From Eutrigla gurnardus (taxonomy: Eukaryota > Chordata > Actinopteri > Perciformes > Triglidae): a DNA stretch of 64,000 nucleotides. This document shows positions 34,710-48,442 of this stretch, piece by piece (the stretch's first letter is position 1; each line of letters begins with the position of its first letter). The notes beneath the pieces were generated by a model. It was not told the DNA's origin and did not search any database. It saw only the letters and a program-made list of their open reading frames with translations. A program made the translations under genes and the position numbers. The stretch covers positions 9,025,819-9,089,818 of the forward strand of contig OY741281.1 in assembly GCA_963514095.1 (NCBI GenBank), in the 5' to 3' direction.

Positions 34710-37700
34710 TACACATGCTGTGGGTAGGGTTATGTTTGCCGATTCTTAGATTATAGTCCAAAATCAACACAGATCTCTCCGAGGCTCTGCAGACAAACAA
34801 TGTGCACATTTAAGACTCATTTAAGACTTCTGTTTGACATCGAAGCCATTCACTTTTATGGGCAAATAAACCTTAGTTTTCCTTGGGTTGCAGGGAACCT
34901 TCACATAGATCCATAAAAGCATCAACAGCTGGCTTTCCTGTGTTCTGTAATATGCACCCCATCCGTGAAAGTCCGTGACTATTTCCCTCTGCAGTACAAT
35001 AACAATAGTACAATCCAAAAATAAAGCATTGACATTGACATCATGCAACTTGGAAGTAGCCAAAACTGCATTTACTTTCTCATTGGCAAAGTCATTTTCT
35101 GGAAGTCTCCTAGGATCAATAATATGCTGTAATTACAAGGCCCCTAGTTTAAAGCCCATTCATTTGCATCATCAATGCATGTACAGTAGACTATATTGCC
35201 TGAAATAGGAATGGGAAATCTAATAATAGTGTTTGCTCTCCAAGGAGCACACTTTCCTGGACAACAAGCCTTGCCTGGAGCTTATTGATTTCATACGAAT
35301 ACATGTTTGATTTTTATGTGTCAAATATTATAAATCAGTGCAGTGCAGTATATGCAGCTTAGACTTTGAATCGCACTATGCTCAAGTGGTAACGAGACTT
35401 GTCTTGGACATAAGTTTTCTCCCTCACTGGCAAGTGAAGCATTCAAATGAAAACTCTAGCAGCAACGTGTCCCATTAAATATGTTGAAACTGTCTAGGCA
35501 AGCAAAACATTGCTTGTTGCACAGGGATACTATCAGCCCTCACCAATGGGCCTCTCTTTCTCTCTCCGTCTCACTCCTTTCTCCCTTCAATTTGGGTAAA
35601 AATCAAGGCTAGATTTTTGACCTGGACATTAGTCAACGTGGTGACAGATGGCAAACTCTGGATTTATTTTCATGGTTGAGCTGGTGCTGCTGCTTTGTGA
35701 CTGAGGTTTCAAAGGATTGACATTAATCTTCCCCATGTCTCGGTGTGGGCCAAGGAACCAGTTCAAGGTGGAACCAATCTAAGACAAAAGTCCCAGAAAT
35801 TGATGAACCAGCAGAGGGCACATTAACATTTTCAAAGGGACGACTCAGACTAGAGGGACAACCGCTGTTTATAATAAATGCTCTATATCCATTTTGTTGG
35901 GAAAAAAATACAAATGTCATAAACCATTCAACTCCACCTTAAGAGTGAAACAAACTTCTCTTGAAAAAAGTTGTTTTCAGTTTTGTGCTATAAATCATTG
36001 AGAATGTGGCATTTGTTTTGTCCTAATGGTGTATGGCTCAGATGCACTTTACAATCACAGAGAGTTGATAATATAATCCCACAAGGAGCCCCCATGCCTG
36101 TAGTTTGTTAATCCGTCACATTTTTGGGGGGAGGACTGATGACCCTCATATAACTTATCACATGCAAATCAAATGCCTGATCATTTCATCCATCTATTAT
36201 TTGTAGACCTTTTCTTCCTGTTTTCTGGATGCAAGATTCAGATCATGCTCCTATCATGAAGACAAAAGAAGAAGAATTTGTTAAGGAATATCCTGAATCG
36301 CGTTTTGATGACAGTTTTAGTTCATAATATCGAACGATGGCAATAATGCTGACTTGCCTTCATGAAATTAATGTCCATGGAAACAAGGTTAATGTGGAAT
36401 ACATTTACGCAAAACAAGTGTTTGATCAATATTTACAAGGCAATAATAATGTCATAAACTCAAATGAATAAAAAGGCACCACATACAGTGATTTGTTAAA
36501 TGTCTGGACGTGGAACAGCAACACTGTGATGGCTTTAACAAGTTCTAATTGATTGGTTTGTGAAATTGCCAACCTCTAAATGAAGAAAGGCAGATAAAAG
36601 TCTTTGATGTCCTCTTTTTTTCTTTTTTTTTAACGCTGGATTTTTACTTGAAGTTGGAGGTAGGGGGAGAAGTCACGGACATCAATCAGCAGTCAGGAAT
36701 CTGCTCTGAAATGCCTGATCTAATCCTTCATGTGATGCTAATGACACATATTACAAAATATGATTAAATTGCCTCCCACAGTAACACCACACATTTCTTT
36801 TCCAGTAAGCATGTTCTTACGATGTAGGTAAGATACAATGTTACCTTGACAACCACCGATCTTAAATCTAAACTTGAAAGATTCCCATAACGCTGACAAT
36901 ATATCCAAACTTAGCGAGTGTTTCATAACTCGTGTGTCTGTATCATCACTGTTCCCAGTCACAAAAATATGCCTCGTTCAAAATAAGCAGGGCATGGTGT
37001 TCCCTGCCACTTTCACTTAGACTCGTCTCTTGCTCCCCGCAATGATTCCAGACACCTGAGTGAGACATCCACGATTCAAGTATCCTTTAGCGAAACCTTG
37101 GGGCCTGCACTGATGTAGCCTTTGCTGACAATGATGGATGCAGCCGTCAAAGGGACTGACATGGTAGGCTAAATTACATTACATTCAAACACATTTTTTT
37201 TAGTCCTTTTCAAGGCTAATGCTGCAATGGGATGAGGCACGTGTCGTGGGAATAGTCACATCTCTGAGACAGAAGGTGACAGTGCCAGCAGCATACAATA
37301 TTTTATTTGCCACTGGAAATTGCTATATTTAATAATTGACTCTTAATACTGTTGGTCCAGCTCATGATGGAGTTGAGGCCTGAAGCTGCTCATAGCTGAT
37401 ATTTTGTGTTCAATAAAACTTTCAGCTTTGTCAGTCCTCAAAGGTCACTATCGTCAGAAGAAAAAAAAAACATAATGTAAGACCTCTCGATTGGAACCAT
37501 CCATTATGCATAATGAATTCCGTTATTTTAGCTCCCCAAGGTGAAGTAAAATGGGTTTCACTACATCTTTTAGTAACTTTATCCTCTACGCTTCCATAAT
37601 GCCAGTGGGCAACATCGAAGGATGGATTACTGACCCGGTCAAAGGGGCCAGAAGTACAGGGACATCCAAACTTAGGGCCTTGACCTTGGCTGACTTGGAG

Positions 37701-39664
37701 GCTAGCTCCTCTGGTATTCACAAATCCCCGGACGCAGGGGCAGATATTGGAAAGCTGTAAATCTAGCCCTTTAATCTGAACACATCAATGTCAGTACAAT
37801 TTAAAGAGGTCAGAAATTATATATTATACATAGGATTATATGCAAAAGGATACAGACAACACGGTTAGCTGTTCTGTAAAACATTAAAAATAAAACATTA
37901 AATTAAAAATGTGCTTTGTCAAATAATTCATGGAATTTCATTGGACAATTTCCATAGTAAGTTACAAATTTGTGACCCGTTTAAAGCCACTGACCCCGAG
38001 ATACTTGAACTCCTGCTTGGGCCAGTGTCTCACTCCCAACCTGAGGTTACAAACACGGAATGCCAACATTTATTCTGGTGTCTGGCTTGTGTATAGCTGA
38101 GCACCCAACAAAATGCAGTATTGAGTGTGAAGTTTTTTGGATGAGTGGTTCTCAAGAAAGCTTCAAGCCGCAATACCGGAGGCCAAGCAGTCAGTCGATC
38201 GGGCACCATAAACACTGACCACAATGTCGAGTCTGCATCAGTCTGCTAAGGCATATTCTGTCCCAATTTTAGTGTATTAATTGTCATTGTGTATTCTGTT
38301 ATTTCATAGCTTGCTCTAGTTTGAAACCGCATCACAAGTGACTGCTGTCAGTATGATTCTGTCTCCCAGTGCTAGTTCTCTACAGAGCCAAAGGACGCTC
38401 ATGTTCAGCAGCAGCTAAATCTGATATGTCTGGAACGGTGGAAGGAGTGTAAATGCAATGTGAGGGTGAGTAAGAGGGCAGTGGGGGAAGCGAGAATTCA
38501 CTGTGTTGTTATGTCATTATCATCCCTATATCTGTATTATTATGCAAGTGCAAGCGGCAATGTTTTGGTGGCCTTTAACACTCTCAGCATATCTGATTTG
38601 GCCAGTTACTGCAGCAGGAGAATGGAAATCTGGAAAGTGTTCAGTAACGCCCCTTCTCTCCCAGCAGCATCACTCACTGCAAGGTAATATTTCAGAACCT
38701 ATTATCAATGCCACATTTCAAATCTATCCAATCAGACGTGCCTGTATTTCACGGGCATTATTCATGCACGCTCATTGGTCGAGGGCCGTTCCGTGATACG
38801 GTTTAGTATCACAGACCGCTGGGCAGAAATCACAGTCGGTATTGCTCATATGCAGGCGAGTCCACAGGCCATTTAACAGGCTACAAAGTTACGCATGGTC
38901 ACTACATTTCATTAAACAAGACAAGGTCAGCAGCCTGGGCAGAGGGATCTGTTTTACTGGCATTCGAGGAACGCTGCGCCACTAAATGGCAGTTGACCTT
39001 GTTGTTGTATCGTGACAGACACTGGCTCCCATATCCCACCCCATAGCTCCACTAAGGGAGGGGCTGACATGCTGCTTAACCATGATAGGGGATGGGTTCC
39101 CCCAGCGCATGCATAATGTCACGCTTTTGATGCTTGATTACAATAATTCCTCCACCCTGGCTCTGTTTTGGTCGGAGTCTACAATTGCCCAGAGGAGTCC
39201 TCCCCCCTTCCCCATCTAAGACATCCACATGGCCGTGTCAACAGTCTGCGCCTGGGCGTCTATAGGCAATTATGGGAGGTCATATGTTAGGTAATTTGCT
39301 AATCTTGTCAGGGTTGTGCTGAGGACTGTGTTAAGTCTGTAGAGGGAGTATTATGGAGGTGCAGATTAGCATCAGCTGAGTTGACAGAGCAAAGGGACTC
39401 GAATGATAGAAAAAAAAACACTTTAACTCTTTTCTCTCTCTGCCGAATATTTTGTGTTTTCTGTCCTGTTTGTTTATCTACAGGATCTATCACAAAAAAA
39501 TACAGTATTTTACAGGTTTCAGTGAAATGTGATGGCAAGTTTGGCTTTTGGAGATACATTTATCTCAGAATATTCTGAATACTCTCTCGTCTCCATTTGT
39601 TTTTTTCTGCAGTGGCCCTAATACGCGGTGTACTAAACAGTCTACTGGAAATCTCAAACCTTTA

Positions 39665-40235
39665 AGCCCTGATTATGCTTCCGCGTAGTGATCACGCAAC
39701 GGCAACGCAACGGCCACGCAGTTGCTTGGAGACTGTGATGGTTCTGCGTTGGGTTTACGTGTCGAAATGCAATTCAATGCCACACCGGGAAAGGGCGCTA
39801 TGTTTTTTGTAAAGACTGACCGACCGACCGAGACTCTTGGCGTATATCGTCGTAGCCTCGTTATAGCGTATTTGTTTACTTTCCGGCTTTAAACGTCCAC
39901 ATTTTTTCAGAACTTGGTGTTTTATTTCTTTGTGCAAAAGCAACAAGGTGCAAACAATAAAACGAGGTGAAAACAATAAAAGTAGCCTTTTAAAAGTTTA
40001 AATGGCGGTGTTTATGAGTGGAAACCGGATAGCGGTCTCCAGCGGATGTAGTTAGCGGACCAATCACAGCCAAAGCCGCTGCGTTGGTGTTGCGTTGGTG
40101 TTGCATCGCCTCGACGCGCGTCTAGGATTTTTGGGAGGTACAGGCCCTTGCGTTGGACGTAAGGGGGGTCCGCAAGGACGTAAGGGGTCCGCAAGCCCCC
40201 TTGCGTTGTGTCGACGCGGAAGCATAACTCAGCCT
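39665..40235. mobile_element. Harbinger-like MITE, 571 bp, TTA target duplication
   Basis: The ends are AGCCCTGATTATGCTTCCGC on the left and, on the opposite strand, AGGCTGAGTTATGCTTCCGC on the right. TTATGCTTCCGCG is shared closely. TTA stands on each side (39662-39664 and 40236-40238). A 3-bp TTA/TWA duplication is the hallmark of PIF/Harbinger insertion. Subterminal ACGCAACGG/CGTTGCGTT words recur several times near both ends, typical of transposase-binding repeats. No transposase frame is present. Confidence 0.8.
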
Positions 40236-40238
40236 TTA

Positions 40239-41587
40239 TAGAGTAAATGAGCCAATTGTTGCTATGTTAGTCCCCATAGTAGCCATTTTATCATAGTGAG
40301 ACCATTTCTTTGAAACATCACTGTATACCATGGCCTAATGTGAAGTGTCAGATAATCACAGTCTCATAAAACAGCCACATACCAGAGGCCTAGGGCATGT
40401 ATGGCTTACTTAGCTATATTGAAAATAAGGACTTTTCTGAGCTGTTTCCAGAGCAGAAGTGCTCACCATCCATCGATTCTTGCAGAAATCTCCTAATGTC
40501 AAACGTTTTTTAAACCATTAAAAGTCCTAACATTTCTCAGAATGATGAAATAATGGACCGTTTTAACATTTACAGTTCAAAGTTGGGCAACCGTGTAATC
40601 TTCATCTGCTGATTAACACTAATATGTTCAAAGGACTGTAAGTCAAGTGGAGATTGTTTTATTCATTAGCATGATTGTCTATCCCCAATTAATAATCTGA
40701 TGCAGCTCTCAGATTCAAATCTTTGAAACACTTTTTTAAACGTAACAACTGGAGTTGGTCTCATGCTCACTGACCACTTTCCATTTGTCTTTGTTTTAAA
40801 TTCTCATAACCACAGCTTTCTGTTGTCCTCTTATCTTCTTTTCACTTCTCATCTCTGCCAGTAGCAGAAGTCTCATGGTTCACAGTCTCCCCAGACCTCT
40901 CTTCTCATTTAAAAGCAGAGCAATTGAACAGTCATTACTGCTGGGTCATGTGAGAGGATTAATAACCTTATTACTCATATTGGACATGCATAAAATAGAG
41001 AGCTGACCTTCTTTTAACCTGTCTTCAGCAATAGATTGAGGGTGTCCATTAATTGAATATAACAGAGCTTCAATGTACTGTAGGCTCTTTTGCCTAGGTT
41101 TATTTTTGCCTTGTTACTAGATCCCCAGTTAGGAAAAGAAATTGTCTTGCTTTTTGTGTTGGCACCGATTCATTTATGTTCCCTAAGTCCAAGCAGCAAT
41201 ATGGGGCTTATGATGATGAAAGGCACTGGATCCCCTCAGTCTATAGTGACTGTCTACTATTACACAACTTCCATCCAAAGTGAAGAATCTCTTTTAATTA
41301 GACATGTGAATCTCACTCCGACAAAATAATTGCTGAACCAGGCATCTCAGTAGGCTAAGGATTGCTTTCCAGAATCCCCTGTTCTGAAAAGTGAAGCCAG
41401 CACTGAATCATCTCTGCTGGCCAACAGGGGACGACGCCTCTGGTTGCAAAAATTCCAAGATGGTGACGGCCAAAATGCAGAACTCAAGGCTTCGAAACGG
41501 TTGTCCACAAACCAATGGGTGATGTCAGGACAACTAGGTACACTTCTTATATACTGTCGATGGTATGAATATGAAGAGACTATAGGC
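40239..41587. other. Non-coding stretch, no gene seen
   Basis: AT-rich unique-looking DNA. Open frames are short and unrecognised. No repeats were picked out. Confidence 0.55.
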
Positions 41588-41792
41588 CAGGCGTGTCCAA
41601 TCTTATCCAAGAAGGACCGGTGCTGGTGCAGGTCTTTGTTTTAGCCCAGCACTCAGACACCTGATTCAACTAATTAACTCACCATGGTCTTCAATCAAGA
41701 CCTTGATGAGTTTGTTCAGGTGAGGTAGTGATGGGCTAAAACAAAAACCTGCACTCACACCGGCCCTTCTTGTATAAGATAGGACACGCCTC
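41588..41792. mobile_element. hAT-like MITE, about 205 bp, long inverted repeats
   Basis: The left end reads CAGGCGTGTCCAATCTTATC and continues with GGACCGGTGCTGGTGCAGGT. The right end is nearly its reverse complement (AAACCTGCACTCACACCGGC to ATAGGACACGCCTC). The inverted arms extend about 60 bp each, so the single strand could fold on itself. This sequence is a familiar teleost repeat of the hAT-like kind (CAG-start tip). An 8-bp target duplication is only partly visible, so the superfamily is inference. Confidence 0.7.
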
Positions 41793-42905
41793 TTCTAGGT
41801 GAATGGGGTAAAACGTTTAAAATGTAGATACCATCATGAAAGTTCCATGGTGGATTACTTATATTTTTGTATTACATGTGTTCTGAAATGGTATGTTTCA
41901 AAATGCATTGTCATATGAAATAATGGTGCTATTGGAATGCATTTCCAGAATAGAAATATAATAGTATAGATAAAGCTAGCTGTTTCATTTTGTTGACCTA
42001 AAGGTTTTTACAGAGGCAATTTCTCATTTCACTCCATAAATAAGAAAATACTGTCAACAATCATGCATTTCTGCCACTGTTTTAAGAATACAGTGGTCTT
42101 CAAATCAGGCTATGCATGCTTTATGAACATACCAAAGATTCAGAATATTGATAGGAATTAGACTGGAAAGTTTGGTGTATGCAAGTGCTACTGAAGTGGA
42201 GATTTCCGGCTCAGAGTCTGCAAAAAAAAAAAAAAATGAATAGATCACCATGAAACTTCCCCAGTGGATTCATTAAATTAAAAGAATGATTTATTTTGGA
42301 CTAGTTTTCCAGAATTTTTGAAAATAATGCATTATCTAGCGTTAACCTTTGCTGGAGTTAGGAGAAATCCTAGTATAATCCTAGAAAATAACACTAAAAT
42401 ATGTATTTTTGGATGTTTCAACTAGTTTGAAAGAAACATTTGTGGAAGAAAAATAGTCCAAAATCTCAACATTGATCAGGGTATGAAAAACAATGTTTTT
42501 CAGCTGGGCTGTCACATCTGATAAGTTTACACAAAATAGTGAAACATTAGATAATATTATGTTCTCTATGGATATTGAAAATATTGACAGGGTATGTGAT
42601 TACAATGTTTAAGGAAGATAGTTTTCATTCCCATACTGGCTTGTATCCATGAATACAATAAAATCTTGATTTTATTTGAATCTTTGCAATATCCAATATT
42701 TTTCTCTAAAATGCTTTGGTCACTTCCTTCTACTCCTTCCCCCTCATTCAACAGAGGTTATATTTCATCCACAACAGAGCCATTGCTTAGCATCTCCATC
42801 TCTGCTGTCCACTTCCCCACAGCTCTCTCGACTCTGTGTCATCCTCCTTTGTCATTCTAATCTTTCCTCTGGCATTACTACTTTGTTTTGACCTCCAGCC
42901 TCGTG

Positions 42906-42946
<41 letters not shown>

Positions 42947-44618
42947 GTGAGGGCATGCATGTTTGGTTTGTGGAATTTGCTTTCATGGTCGTTGGGTAAA
43001 GCTATTGGATGAGGCAGGAGAGGCAAAGGAAGCAGAATTTGTATTCCTTTTCAGCTGTTTCCCTCCCTTATCTCTATGAAGGAAGTGGATCGGAACACAC
43101 AGGGAGAACGTGGCTTGTTGTAGCAACGTGTAGACATTTTTCATTCCCAAATGATCACAGTCAGTAATTTGTCTCATAAATCATTTAATTAAAACAAATG
43201 TTAGTGAGCATTATATCAGGGCATTTGCACTCTCGGACAGAGATTTAGACTCTCGACTACATGGTTATGATGGTGAGTCCTACTGTTACTTAATGCATAT
43301 ATGATTCATCCAACTCAGAAAGAATTGCAAGAGGAAGATAAGATAAGTCAAAGAAGTTCACAGCAATGCAAGAGAGCTTGCTAAAAGTGAAAGTGTTGCA
43401 TAATGAAATGACAAAAAAACAAAAAAAACACCCAGTTGCACAATGTCAGTCTAAGGAATGAAATGAATGCAACTGTCATTATTCTGGTTTCTTTTTTCTT
43501 TTTCTTTTTAAGCAATCTGTTCCAATTTTTATCATGACCATACTTAATCCAGTACTACTACCAGTGACTTTAATTCCACTCATGGAAATACAGAAAACTT
43601 CTGGTTATAAAAGGAGAGCTGGGTATATTTAGCCTGAGAATGAATAGCTAAGTTTAAAGACACACTGTTAGCTGCACCACCCACAGAAACTCAACATGCA
43701 TGAAAGAAAACAGGAAGAGACATACAAAACAGTACCACCCACACTGTTTTAATTGACAAGTGATTCTATGCAAAGTGTCATGCAAAAACAACCACAACAA
43801 ATAAAACACAGCAAGAAAGTTGTAGCCACCGCAAATTCTTCAAGATGACTTTATTATGGGTTACAGTATGTGATGTAACAAGTTGTCAACCAAATCACAC
43901 TCGCCCGCAATCTCCCGGTGTGGCCACCAGCAACAGCAGATAATTGCCATCAATATTTCACATGGACTGTGACAGTAGTGCATGACCTGATGCAGCTCAG
44001 GAAAAATCAAAATTTCTCGGCTCTGACAGATCATAACTCAGCTGCGACAATCCATCACGGTAAAAGTCAAGACCCCAGAAGGAAAGTTCCTGACGGGGAT
44101 TTGACTTATCGCTGTTTGTACGGCCGCTTGTTGGGTTTGAGCTATTAGGAAGAGGACACTTTTTTTATTCAGGTCAAAAGTATTCTGTATTTTGGTGACA
44201 TCTTTGCTGGAAAATTGCTCAATTGGCATTCTGTAGGATCAGCGTCAGTGAAATGACCCAGACCGGGTCGGAATGATAAATGCTGTGATGTGCTTTGAGT
44301 TTTTACAACCCAGTTCTTTATCCCAAAGAAAGTTGTGTTACAGAGTTCTCACAAGGACAAATGATGTTTTTTGACCCAACTGGTAACGCATCAATATTTA
44401 TAACAACATTGCGACATGGCTGAAATCAATATCAAAATGTATAACTGAAGTATGTGGACAACAAGAGCAACTATGTAGTTGTAGTAGTAAAATAAATCCT
44501 CTACTTTTCCATTTGTACAGGATAATATTAAGTTACTAAACTCCTAAACTACACAACTAAATCTTACTAGAAACAACCAGGTATTCAATGGTAATATAAG
44601 AGGAAACTCCACAATAAT
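41793..44618. other. Non-coding stretch, no gene seen
   Basis: AT-rich DNA with a poly-A run at about 42222-42236 and the (GT)n tract listed separately. Open frames are short. Nothing else is recognised. Confidence 0.55.
42909..42949. repeat. (GT)n microsatellite
   Basis: About 20 GT units with one GC interruption near the 3' side. Confidence 0.95.
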
Positions 44619-44697
44619 ATCCATCCATCCATCCATCCATTGTCTACCGCTTATCCCGTATTCCGGTCGCGGGGGGGCTGGAGCCGATCCCAGCTAT
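44619..44697 (-). mobile_element. LINE 3' end with (GGAT)n tail (RTE/Rex3-like?)
   Basis: On the minus strand it reads AGCTGGGATCGGCTCCAGCC, then CCCCGCGACCGGAATACGGG, ATAAGCGGTAGACAATGG and a GGAT tail of about five units. GCTGGGATAGGCTCCAGC...CGCGACC...GATAAGCGGTA plus (GGAT)n is one of the commonest repeat ends in teleost genomes. I associate it with RTE-type LINEs such as Rex3, but the family name is from memory. Only the terminal 80 bp remain (strong 5' truncation), as expected for LINE copies. Confidence 0.75.
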
Positions 44698-44856
44698 ATC
44701 AAGCGTCAATCTCCACCACCCACAAGACTCCCTTGTATTTCCCATCACATTAACAAAGGAGGGCTACTTCCAGAGACTGCGGCCACAAAATTGAAAGTAC
44801 ATGATTATAAAAAATATCATCGTATGCTTTATAATTATGATCTCACGTCATTGTCA

Positions 44857-44913
44857 CCTGTCCAAAAGTATCTTAATAAGGTGTCCAAATACTTTTGGCC
44901 ATAAAATGTGCAC
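44857..44913. mobile_element. Tc1/mariner terminal-repeat fragment
   Basis: GTCCAAATACTTTTGGCCAT, followed by AAAATGTG, resembles the terminal inverted repeat (ending TTTTGGCCATATAGTG) of a very common teleost mariner-like repeat. A related inverted word, TGTCCAAAAGTATC, lies just upstream at about 44860. No second full terminus is seen, so this is a remnant. Confidence 0.5.
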
Positions 44914-47900
44914 AGCATGATATATAAGAATCAAGTCAAGTTCACTGTGGGTGATGGTTTGTGTTGCATAAATAGTTTGGATTGGGATTAAGTTAAAAAA
45001 GACAACGCAATAATTTGATCATATCACTGTAGTGATAGACTCACACTAAAGTGAGCAGCTGTTTAATGAAGCTTTGCATTAGTTTATGCAGGACATGGAA
45101 GTCATACGCCCCAGCTGTAAGCAGCTGAAAGCCAGCTGACCGAATCATCGCTTCTAATCTTGTTTAGTTTGGCTAATTTGGGGAGAATCTTAAGAGCGGA
45201 GCCATCAGTGCCAAGCATAACTATATCTCCATCTGTTCCAACAAATGCTTAGATCCATGACACGGGTGTTCCTGACTAGAATTGTGCTTAGCAAACTGCT
45301 GATTGGTCTGGAGATAAGTTCAGGACTCTCTGGCCATGACACTATGTGCCTTTTCATGAATAAATCATACAATGCATCTAATAATATCACAGCTGCAGCT
45401 ATGTATATGTGTCAAATATGCTATTAATATACCATGTATTGAACCACTGATCTCCTTCACAGTTTACGATGCACTCACATCGGGGGTGATGTGTGCCTAG
45501 AGGTTATACATGTAGAGCAAACATGTCTTCTTTTATCCTGGCCAAATTATAACATGTCATTCTTTCTCCCTTTTGTAAGCCTATGGGAAATATATGGAAG
45601 TGGCAGACTGACTGACTGACTGTCACTCATCACATACTGAACTCCAGCAGTCAAGAGGCTCCTGAGTAGAATGAATCAACAAATAGAACGATTCTTCATG
45701 CAGATGAATATGTTTTTGTCCCACTTTATGGCTTTTTTCCCCTCTTTCCTCCCAAGACTCCATGTGCTTTCTAGTTCCTCAATCATCCACCATTATTGAT
45801 AGTTTCCTGTTGACAGGTTTCATTTTTAAAGCTGCACTCGGGAGATTCACATGTTGGTATGGCTTCAGAAGCGGCTCTAGTCGTAAATGTTATCATTGCT
45901 AGACCGGATACCACTTTAATTTATGGCGTAATTTACAGGAACGTTCTTTTTTTGTCTTTATTTTGTAATCTGAGTCAGCTATAGCTATCATTCCTGTATG
46001 TACTGATTATACTTACTAGTATTCAAAAGCATGAAACAATTTCCTTCATTGTAACATTTGGACGGGTTGATATTTACAATTGCAGGGGCACAACTTAAAC
46101 TGATGCTGAGTTCAAAGAGAACGTGTGAAAAGCAGTCCGAAGAACATGAATCAATCTATTACTATGATGCGCTTGTCCGAATGGCAACTGGAATTGCCTA
46201 TTAGAATCAGAGGTTTGCACACAGGTAAAAATCAATGGCACTGAAACTCACTGTGGGTGTTCACTGATGTGTGTGCCACTATGGGGTAAAGCACAATCAG
46301 ACTCTAGCTCCCATAACAAGAGATAAAAAAAAAAAGAAGGTTGCACAATGTGGAGTCCGAGCAAGGTCCTCGTTCATTGCAAGGTGGCCATGGAGCTCAG
46401 CCCGGGAGGTTTTTTTCACACAATAGACCCTGCAATTTGATACCATCTTTCATTAGACCTCCCATGCCGGGTAAATGGCCACATCTTTCAAACTCCACAT
46501 GCCCAGTTTGTAATGCAAAAAATGTGTTTGTTCTGTAGCCCAAGCCGAGATCACCAGTACTACTGGACCTGATTCCCTGAAGTCATGCAAGTTCACCAGA
46601 AACCCCCTCCAGCTTAGACTCCAGCAGGGCCTCCGGCAAAGACCAGCCCACGGCAGTCTGAGCTGGGGCGAGAGATGGAGAGCTGCCCCCCCGGCTAGGA
46701 ACAGAGTTTGACCTTGCGACCTGGCTGGTCCCGGCTAGGAGCCAATATGGACGCCACTCTATTGGAGGTCCAGGCAGTATCACTGGACCTGCTGGGAGAC
46801 ATTGGTTGAAGCAAGGACTGTGTGGAGAAGATTGACAGATCCTGCTGCTGCAGTACAATTACGTTTTCTAAAGGGACTATGGCGTTCGGAAACACTACTG
46901 CTTTTGCTTCCACATCAACATGAAATGACAGTTCCTCATACTAGCTAAAGAGCTATTATACTAAATGTAATTATTTGCACTTGTGCTGTCACACGGCTTA
47001 TTGTTCAACAATGTTTTCTTGTAGGAATAATACCACTTTGCTGTCCCAATAAGTTTAGTCTAGTTATCACTAAAAAAAAATTTATTTCGTCAATGCATTG
47101 TATATGAGTAGTTAATACTGAATACGAATACATATTCTACTTGAAGCTAATTAAAGGTTAAATGCATAGGAGATAGTTCATGCACTGTGAAATTGGCTGG
47201 GTATGTGAAATCAGACAGTGTGATATAAAAAATGACTGCAGATGAGGGCAAAAAAAAAAAAAAAAAAAAGATTTCCTTCCTCATCCTATGCAAAAGCAAA
47301 AGCTTTGTTTGATTTGAAATGCCCATTATTGTGAAATAATCAGTCAAACAGTCGAGACCAGGCTAGGAGAGAGGAAAGAGAAAACATTATTTTCTGAATT
47401 GCTGCTGAAAAATACCTAAGACAGATTGAATGTTTACTACCCCAGCAGTTTCCGTAGCTGCATGGTCTGTACTTTATATATACAAACACAAAAGGCATTT
47501 ACCTCTTCGTATTTGTAGCATATCTTTTTTTCTCTTCTTTTTAAAAAAATAAAATAAAATGCAATGTTTTTTCCGTCATTGTTGTTTTCATTTCCTACAG
47601 AAGCCATCAGTGAAATGGCCATCTGCAAAACAATTCTCCTGTGAGGCCACTAAATGTGACTCAAATAAAATACCTTTGAACACAGTCAAATAATAAAGAA
47701 CTGTTTCTGCCTCAGAGTGCAGGAAATGATATATCATTGTACTGTTTTCTAATGTTTAAGTGATGCATGAATTACAGGAACAGAAACATAAATCTTACTG
47801 CATTTTATTCAGGATGACTGCATCCCAGTGAGAGACATAAATGGCTGCTGCACTTATACGCAAATGCTTCAAATATTATGGAGAAACTATTACATATGAA

Positions 47901-48129
47901 TCAAACTCACTCCTATTCAATACTTAATTTGTTTGTAGCATGGCATCTGATTTATTCATATGTTTTGACTTTATTGAAGACCGACACTATAATTATATAG
48001 TGTTGATGTTTCTCTCTAATTATTTCAGATTTGATGATATTTGTTGATATTTTGAGTTCTTTCACTGATATATATATATCCTAATATTTTTTTTATGCGT
48101 TTTCCTACAAATATCCAGCAACACGAGTG
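44914..48129. other. Non-coding stretch, no gene seen
   Basis: Contains a short (GACT)n tract at 45605-45622, poly-A at 46327-46336 and 47251-47269, and a GC-richer block at 46341-46910 with overlapping 72- and 91-codon minus-strand frames. The block is not recognised as an exon or repeat. Confidence 0.5.
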
Positions 48130-48290
48130 ACAAACAAAATCACTTTAGATTAGATTTAGGAAAAGATTGTGGTCTGGGTTAAAAATAGTATATAGTTACG
48201 TACAATAACTATTTTTGTTTGTAAGGTAACATATAAGCTGATGTTGACTTTGTTTCACACAGAACATGAGCAGCAGTGAAAGGTCCTTTG
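48130..48290 (+). repeat. Dispersed repeat copy 3
   Basis: Contains TAGATTTAGGAAAAGATTG, TGGTCTGGGTTAAAAA, ATAAGCTGATGTTGACTTTG, TTTCACACAGAACATGA and a diverged GTGAAAGGTCCTTTG ending. It aligns by eye with the copies ending at about 2345 and 17830. The class is unknown. Confidence 0.55.
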
Positions 48291-48442
48291 TTTCTTCCAT
48301 CCACCCCCCATCAACTGCCTTCCTTAGAGGCAGCCCTGTACATCCTGACTCACGATAATGTGGGTTATATACTTATTACAATGCAATGCAATAATTGGCG
48401 CATAACTTTACAGTGGTTAAAAATAGCTTTCTACCAACCAAA

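Larger units (their letters stand above)
31219..39661. other. Long non-coding stretch, no gene seen
   Basis: This is AT-rich, mostly unique-looking DNA. Small items are an A/G tract at 32161-32190, (TACA)n at 34661-34680, (CA)n at 34692-34709, ACACTCAACAAAAAT at about 34228 (resembling a mariner terminus) and a possible dispersed-repeat fragment at 33541-33600. The word TTTCTGCAGTGGCCCTAATAC at about 39605-39625 recurs near 51287. Open frames are all under 100 codons and unrecognised. Confidence 0.5.

Noticed and set aside
41720..41735. TGAGGTAGTGATGG, similar to the let-7 5' end
   Set aside because: Only the first 9 bases match, and it lies inside a hAT-like MITE.
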